Assembly (NCBI GenBank): GCA_012032575.1
Contig: JAAUSP010000287.1
Location: 1-9,274 of the forward strand
Length of the DNA: 9,274 bases
Source: Anaerolineales bacterium
Lineage (GTDB): Bacteria; Chloroflexota; Anaerolineae; 4572-78; J111
Direction: 5' to 3'
The notes under the pieces were generated by a model. It was given only the letters and a program-made list of their open reading frames with translations. It was not told the DNA's origin and searched no databases. Shown one piece after another: positions 5,699 through 9,274 of this stretch (its first letter is position 1; every line of letters starts with the position of its first letter). Both the position numbers and the translations under genes were made by a program.

Positions 5699-7544
5699 CT
5701 ACTTGCTCATTGTGTACGGGTTGATCCGCCACATGGCATTGTAGACAAATCCTTGCAGATTACCCTGGTAAGCCACCTGCACGCCGCTCTGGCCGAGGAA
5801 AGCAAAGGCACTTTCGTCGAGCATGATCCGCTGGACATCGCCAAAGGCCTTTTCGCGAGCGGCCAAGTCGGTGACTACTTTGGCCTGGGCCACAGCGTCG
5901 TTCAAGGACTGGCTGGCCCGCTCCGGCGTCCAGTTGGCCCGGAGGCCCACTTTTCCACCGGGGGTAAAGGCGATACGGTCAATCGGGTCAATGAAGTCGG
6001 GGCTCCATAACCACAGACCAAAATTCTCCTGGCCATTGCGATAGCGTTCCAGGGTCACTTGCAGGTCGCCCGGCTTGAGCGTCACATTGATACCCGCTTC
6101 GGCCAGATCAGCCTGGACCTTTTGAGCCAAAGTCCCTATCGCCACATCGCCAGAAGTGAAATCGGGGTATTCCAAGTCTACCGTCAGGCCGTCGGCAAAG
6201 CCTGCTTCGGCCAGCTTGGCCTTGGCCGCCTCAACATTCCGCTGGAGCCGCTGCGATTGATCCAAGGTAAACGGCCAGTGAGTCGGCAGGATATTAACCG
6301 GCGTGGAGGCCGAGCCGCTCATTAACTGGCGAATACCTTCCGTATCTACGGCCAGCCGAACTGCATCCTGGACAGGGTCCTGGGCCATCGGGCCGCCGAT
6401 CTCCGGGTCCATATTCATCAGCAGGAAGAAGATCTGGTCGCCCTGCCCTTTATAAATTTTCAGATTGGCATTGCTTTCGAGGCTCGGCACCTGGTCGGCG
6501 CTAATGTCCAGGGCAATATCCAGGTCGCCCGCTTCGAGGGCCAGCTTTTGCGCGGCTCCGGTCGAATGGTGCGATAAATGACCCGGTCAATCGGAGCCGG
6601 CTGCCCGGCGTAATTGGGGTTTCGAGTCAGGATGACTTCAACCAGCGGCTCCCACTTCTCGTATATGTAAGGGCCGCTGCCAATGGAGTTTTGGTTGAGC
6701 CACTCTTCAGCCGTGTCCGTTTCCGCGGCGTCGGCGGCGTCAGTTGCACCGTTAGCCTTGGCTTCTTCGCTGTCAATCACGCTGAAAGCAGGGAAGACCA
6801 GCCGGGCCAGCAGCGAGGGATCGGGCGCGGTCAATTTGATGACTAACGTCTGCTCGTCGGCTGCCTCAACACTGGCGATATTATCGGCCAGGAAGGAGGG
6901 ATTGCCTTTAATATTCTTCATGCGGTTGATGCTGAAGGCCGCATCGTTGGCCGTAACCGTCCGGCCTGTGCTGAATTTGTGTCCCTCAGCCATGGTAAAG
7001 GTATAAGTCAGGCCGTCCTCGGAGATAGTCCAACTCGCAGCAGCGCCGGGGATGATCTCTTCGACATTATCCGGCGGGAACGTAACCAGGGTTTCGTAAA
7101 CAGCCCGGTTGACCGTGCCGGCATGAACTTCATAGCCCGGCCGGGGTCGAGCGAGACGGTGTCTTCGGTGATCCCAATCACCAGGGTTTGGGCGGTCTGG
7201 TCGGCCGAAACCTGGGTAAAGACGGACTCATTGAGCATCTTTTGCGCCACTTCACCCGGCGGGATGCACAGTTTCGAACCGGCTTCAATTACGTTGGGGT
7301 CGTCAATCTTGGTATAACTACTATCGGTGGCCGCTTTGGCATTGGTTGCCTCAACAATGACCGGATAAGCCAAAATATTGCCATAATACTTATCGGCCAA
7401 GGTGGAGAGGGAGTCTTCTCCCTGTACAATCGCATCTGACTCGCAAACAACTTCTTCTTCTTGAGCCAGCACATTGAGGGGCGCTATTGTTAGCAGTAAG
7501 GCCAACAACACAACTACCGTAAATCCGTGGGCTATTTTTTTCAT
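5699..7544 (-). CDS. Peptide-type ABC transporter binding protein with N-terminal LysM-like domain, two frameshifts
   Basis: This extracellular solute-binding protein of family 5 (DppA/OppA type) would be about 615 residues if repaired. Frame one (7544 to about 7135) gives a signal peptide (1-27, MKKIAHGFTVVVLLALLL, cleavage after NVLA) and a LysM-like domain at 38-95 (IVQGEDSLSTLADKYYG, then IEAGSKLCIP) flanked by C34 and C93, then QTLVIGITEDTVSLDPGRA. Frame two, continuing YEVHAGTVNRAVYETLV, runs to about 6554 and includes FSTGRTVTANDAAFSINRM and SIGSGPYIYEKW. Frame three runs from QKLALEAGDLDIALDISADQ to the stop and includes FFLLMNMDP and LWLWSPDFIDPIDRIAF. Each change is restored by adding one base. 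GGAGG precedes the ATG, and a strong promoter lies upstream. It leads the unit with the DppB- and DppC-like genes. Whether the gene is broken or merely misread is open. LysM binds glycan chains in other proteins, so it may hold the protein at the wall; that is inference. Confidence 0.88.
6551..6556 (-). other. Apparent one-base deletion, second frameshift in the binding-protein gene
   Basis: Reading the minus strand, the frame gives RVIYRTIRPEP and then becomes nonsense, while the frame that continues the family sequence begins GCG CAA AAG CTG (AQKLALEAGD) at 6553. One base is missing between CC (6555-6554) and GCG (6553-6551). Adding a G would give GAG CCG GCG CAA. No slippery heptamer suggests programmed frameshifting. 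Confidence 0.75.
7132..7139 (-). other. Apparent one-base deletion, first frameshift in the binding-protein gene
   Basis: On the minus strand the sequence reads GGC CGG GC, then TAT GAA GTT CAT GCC in the next frame, giving DPGRA / YEVHAGTVNRAVYE, which fits the family when one base is added after GC (7136-7135). Without it the frame ends in FMPARSTGLF and stops at 7008. Confidence 0.75.
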
Positions 7545-7575
7545 TGGTCTCCTCCAGTGAAATAAAATTTTTTCC

Positions 7576-7605
7576 AGGTGGGAAGCGTGGGAATGTTTCC
7601 CACCT
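7576..7605 (-). repeat. Hairpin in the leader of the peptide-binding protein gene
   Basis: AGGTGGGAA (7576-7584) pairs perfectly with TTCCCACCT (7597-7605). The centre carries a second copy of GTGGGAA (7587-7593) that can pair with the same right arm, so two alternative stems exist. The design resembles the heptamer arrays elsewhere in the window, but the unit spacing is 8 bases. It lies in the untranslated leader between the promoter and the ATG at 7544. Confidence 0.6.
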
Positions 7606-7696
7606 AATCAACAAAGCAAATCAAGCGCACCCGAACGAGGGCATTTGAAGATACTGGCCACAAGTTTGCGGCAGGGGATAGCGAACTGGCGGGCGT
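7606..7696. other. Leader and spacer without a gene
   Basis: This stretch lies between the leader hairpin and the promoter of the peptide-binding protein gene. I see no open frame with coding character and no RNA gene in it. Confidence 0.5.
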
Positions 7697-7725
7697 AATG
7701 TAACACGCTCCAGGCAATTTGTCAA
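7697..7725 (-). promoter_or_regulatory. Strong promoter candidate for the peptide transporter unit
   Basis: On the minus strand a perfect TTGACA (7725-7720) and TACATT (7702-7697) are separated by exactly 17 bases. The start point would be near 7690, giving a leader of about 145 bases that includes the hairpin at 7576-7605. The -35 box lies just after the stop codon of the 71-residue gene. Confidence 0.75.
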
Positions 7726-7733
7726 TAATTATT

Positions 7734-7949
7734 TTATGACGACTTCAACAGGCCGTGCCGTTTCAAAATACTCTCCAAGCCTCCCGCCGCATACCGCAGA
7801 CCATCATGCATCCCCTCGCCATAGGGATAACTTCCCGGCGGCGAATTTTCCAGCTTTTTGGCATTGATCAGTCGTTCATTGGCTAAATCCTCCCACAGGG
7901 CGGTTAAATCCTGGGCCAGTTGAGGTGAGAGCTTGTTTTCAGCTTCCAT
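7734..7949 (-). CDS. Hypothetical protein, 71 residues
   Basis: I do not recognise this protein. It is soluble, has no cysteine, and looks helical: an N-terminal helix (LSPQLAQDLTALWEDLANERLINAKKLE), a proline/glycine linker with PPGSYPYGEG, and a C-terminal helix (HDGLRYAAGGLESILKRHGLL). It begins only six bases after the glutaredoxin-like stop codon on the same strand, so the two are probably one transcript. The ribosome binding site is weak (a purine-rich GAGAAAGA further upstream), as expected for translational coupling. The strict adjacency and clear coding character make it a real gene; a role in redox work with its neighbour is only a guess. Confidence 0.7.
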   Translation of the reverse strand: MEAENKLSPQLAQDLTALWEDLANERLINAKKLENSPPGSYPYGEGMHDGLRYAAGGLESILKRHGLLKSS

Positions 7950-7955
7950 AGGCGT

Positions 7956-8222
7956 TTACATCTTTCTCTGGATATTCAATAAAGACTCCAACCTGGCCTG
8001 GTCAAAGCCAATAACCATTTCCCCATCTATCATGGTTAAAGGCACGGCCTCTACCCCCAGAGTATCCATAACGTATTGCTTAGCCTCCGAGTCACGGCGG
8101 ATATTTCGTTCAGCAAATTCAATGTTATGATCGGAGAGAAACTCTCTCACGCGACAGCACTCCTGTCAACGTGGACTGACATGCTCCGTATTGGTTGAAA
8201 ACAGGGTAACTTGCTTCGGCAT
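7956..8222 (-). CDS. Glutaredoxin/NrdH-like protein with in-frame TGA at the first active-site position (candidate selenoprotein)
   Basis: Starting at ATG 8222, with AAGGAG seven bases upstream, the frame reads MPKQVTLFSTNTEHVSPR, then TGA (8168-8166), then QECCRVREFLSDHNIEFAER to a TAA at 7958. Read through, it is an 88-residue thioredoxin-fold protein: strand 1 (QVTLFS), a U19-Q-E-C22 active site, the helix CRVREFL, strand 2 (IEFAERNI), the cis-proline region GVEAVP (P61), and IDGEMVIGFD. The C-terminal part is typical of small glutaredoxins, in which CxxC is followed by xxVKxFL; here U-QE-C is followed by C-R-V-R-E-F-L, so TGA sits exactly at the first cysteine. Six extra residues (EHVSPR) precede it compared with the usual S-T-x-T-C. 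Alternatives are a sequencing error from TGC/TGT, a nonsense mutation, or initiation at GTG 8150, which would lose strand 1 and the active site. Confidence 0.65.
8131..8154 (-). promoter_or_regulatory. Bulged hairpin after the in-frame TGA, possible bacterial SECIS element
   Basis: On the minus strand GAGAGA (8148-8143) pairs with TCTCTC (8139-8134) around a GTT loop. Below a three-base bulge (CGT, 8151-8149) the stem continues with TCG (8154-8152) against CGA (8133-8131). The apical loop begins 23 bases after the TGA and starts with G. Bacterial SECIS elements are hairpins inside the coding region just downstream of UGA with a G near the start of a small apical loop, so this is compatible. 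A competing 5-bp stem, GACAG (8167-8163) with CTGTC (8157-8153), also exists. Confidence 0.45.
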
Positions 8223-8416
8223 TTCACGACTCCTTATCTAAAATTCGGCGTAACTGCTCAGGCTAGAGGTGACTGGCACCTGGTTGGAGAACAGTTTGTC
8301 TATTTTTAGTCACTTTGCTACAGAAAAAAAGGGCCAGTCGCCTGAACAAATCCGGCTAGAATGCCCCCGTATTCTAATCTACCCGCCCCAGCAAACAAGG
8401 GCAAAACGGTATCAAC
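8223..8416. repeat. Intergenic region with interrupted inverted repeat
   Basis: This 194-bp gap between the amidohydrolase stop and the glutaredoxin-like start contains AGGTGACTGGC (8267-8277) and GCCAGTCGCCT (8333-8343), complementary at 10 of 11 positions with the remaining pair G-T. The left arm can also fold on itself (AGGTG with CACCT, 8267-8281). A smaller inverted pair, TAGAAT (8357-8362) with ATTCTA (8371-8376), sits closer to the amidohydrolase stop and could be part of a weak terminator. The gene start at 8222 has AAGGAG at 8235-8230. I see no convincing -35/-10 pair. Confidence 0.5.
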
Positions 8417-9273
8417 TTATGAGCCGGTTGGTATCGCCAATTCACTGGGGAAGCGGTTGACCACTATCTCCCCTTCCTTCAATACCAGATCAACTTTGGC
8501 CAGCGCCGCCATATTATTATCCAGCGGATTTTGCCGTACCGCAATCAGGTCGGCCAGCTTGCCGACCTCGACGGTGCCGAGGTCGGCGGCTACACCGCAC
8601 ATCTCGGCCGGAGTCCGGGTGGAGGCAATTAAAGCTTGAGCCGGTGACATCCCGGCCTTGACGACCCACTCAATCTCCGGAACGGCTGTATCGGCAATCG
8701 GATTAAGATCAGCGCCGTTGACAATCTTGACCCCGGCCTTGAGCGCCCGTTCAAATGACTGCCGATGTAACTCTGCCCCAGCCACGGCTCGCTGAATCGA
8801 GTGCTCCGGCCACTCCCAACGGCGCATATAAGCCTCATCCTGGCTCACCGAAATCGTGGGGCAGTAGTAAACCCCGTACTCCACCATCAAGTCGCACGCC
8901 TCGTTGTCGAGCTGATACCCATGCTCTATACAATCCAGGCCGGCCCGAATCCCGATTTTGGCCGCCTCGGCACAGCCGGTATGGGCCGTTACCTTTAATC
9001 CCTTTTGGTGGGCCACTTTACACGCCGCTTCAATTTCCTCAAAGGACATCTGGATTTCGTACATGCTCTCCCGCAGGCCCGAAATTCCGCCGGTGATGAA
9101 CAATTTGATCCAGTCAACGCCCATTTTGATACAATAGCGAGCCGCTTTGCGGATTTCATCCGGTCCATCCGCCTCGATGATCAGGCTGGTGTAGCGCGGC
9201 TGACCCGGCCCTGCGCGCCATGCCCGCCGGTAATACTGATTGCCGGGCCGGCGCAAAACAGACGCGGCAAGCA
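8417..9273 (-). CDS. Metal-dependent amidohydrolase (imidazolonepropionase-like / Xaa-Pro dipeptidase-like), C-terminal part, one frameshift
   Basis: This is the C-terminal portion of a TIM-barrel amidohydrolase; the N-terminal HxH metal motif would lie beyond the right edge. Landmarks are a GPAISITGGHGAQG segment in one frame (9249-9208) and, in the next frame, EADGPDEIRKAARY, then DWIKLFITGG with the lysine (9106-9104) that is usually carboxylated or metal-bridging, VTAHTG and DCIEHG with the two histidines (8983-8981 and 8923-8921), and NGADL with the catalytic aspartate (8710-8708). The end MSPAQALIASTRTPAEMCG...GTVEVGKLADLIAV is the classic closing strand of the family. These enzymes hydrolyse amide or dipeptide bonds; the substrate is not evident. 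The frame changes near 9207-9211 (AGGGCCGGG); adding one base restores GGHGAQGPGQPRYTS. The neighbouring peptide transporter would fit a peptide-use role, but that is inference. Confidence 0.88.
   Translation of the reverse strand, partial: LAASVLRRPGNQYYRRAWRAGPGQPRYTSLIIEADGPDEIRKAARYCIKMGVDWIKLFITGGISGLRESMYEIQMSFEEIEAACKVAHQKGLKVTAHTGCAEAAKIGIRAGLDCIEHGYQLDNEACDLMVEYGVYYCPTISVSQDEAYMRRWEWPEHSIQRAVAGAELHRQSFERALKAGVKIVNGADLNPIADTAVPEIEWVVKAGMSPAQALIASTRTPAEMCGVAADLGTVEVGKLADLIAVRQNPLDNNMAALAKVDLVLKEGEIVVNRFPSELAIPTGS
9207..9211 (-). other. Apparent one-base deletion in the amidohydrolase gene
   Basis: On the minus strand, CAT GGC GCG CAG GG fits the conserved TGGHG motif in one frame, and CCG GGT CAG CCG CGC TAC in the next frame leads into the conserved EADGPDE. 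One base is missing in the GGGCC run. If not repaired, the upstream frame ends shortly afterwards at a TGA. Confidence 0.7.
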
Positions 9274-9274
9274 A

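Noticed and set aside
6460..6993. Separate genes starting at internal ATGs (6993 and 6490) in the peptide-binding protein region
   Set aside because: Both starts are internal methionines of one continuous family sequence split by frameshifts; neither has its own promoter or signal peptide.
6551..7139. Programmed ribosomal frameshifting in the binding-protein gene
   Set aside because: There is no slippery heptamer at either site, two events would be needed, and families of this type have no such mechanism known to me. Deletion or sequencing error is simpler.
8148..8150. GTG at 8150 as the true start of the glutaredoxin-like gene
   Set aside because: It would remove the first strand and the whole active site, while ATG 8222 has a strong ribosome binding site and adds a typical first strand. 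It is kept as an alternative because AGGAG also lies 9 bases before it.

Overview
The window looks like a moderately GC-rich bacterial chromosome segment. I infer Chloroflexota (Anaerolineae-like) from the style of the proteins: a LysM-type domain fused to a peptide-binding protein, several solute ABC transporters and a BioY transporter. This is inference from gene content, not a marker gene. Nearly everything right of about position 920 is read from the minus strand.

Layout, left to right. Positions 1-216 hold the start of a GNAT-like acetyltransferase (minus), diverging from a transketolase gene (plus, from 497). The transketolase stops matching its family after residue 140 (position 916). 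From about 917 the sequence is instead the minus-strand coding sequence of an amino-acid ABC permease, itself cut at about residue 111. The left 916 bases are rich in GATC (13 sites, and two copies of the octamer GCGATCGC), while the next 1.4 kb has 3 GATC. The two parts therefore look like different genomic backgrounds joined at 914-923, either by assembly chimerism or by a real rearrangement.

Right of the junction: a polar amino-acid uptake unit (Tat-exported family 3 binding protein 2266-1358, then the truncated permease); a small cupin (2729-2385); the biotin transporter BioY (3431-2832); and a peptide/nickel-type ABC unit (binding protein 7544-5699, permeases DppB-like 5566-4550 and DppC-like 4511-3588) with no ATPase genes alongside. 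Further right are a 71-residue protein of unknown function (7949-7734), a glutaredoxin-like gene (8222-7956), and the C-terminal part of a metal-dependent amidohydrolase that runs off the right edge.

The most interesting item is the glutaredoxin-like gene. From an ATG with a good Shine-Dalgarno sequence, its frame meets an in-frame TGA exactly where the first redox cysteine of the CxxC motif should be (U-Q-E-C), and a bulged hairpin follows at a distance typical of bacterial SECIS elements. It is a candidate selenoprotein. The caution is that three apparent single-base deletions occur within about 2.7 kb around it (two in the peptide-binding protein, one in the amidohydrolase), so sequence error must be excluded.

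A second pattern is that four intergenic gaps carry inverted arms built from 7-base tandem units, a different unit in each gap, and a fifth gap has a related hairpin. Good promoter candidates sit before both binding-protein genes and bioY. A 23-bp palindrome lies just upstream of one of these promoters, and a spaced inverted repeat flanks the -35 box of another.
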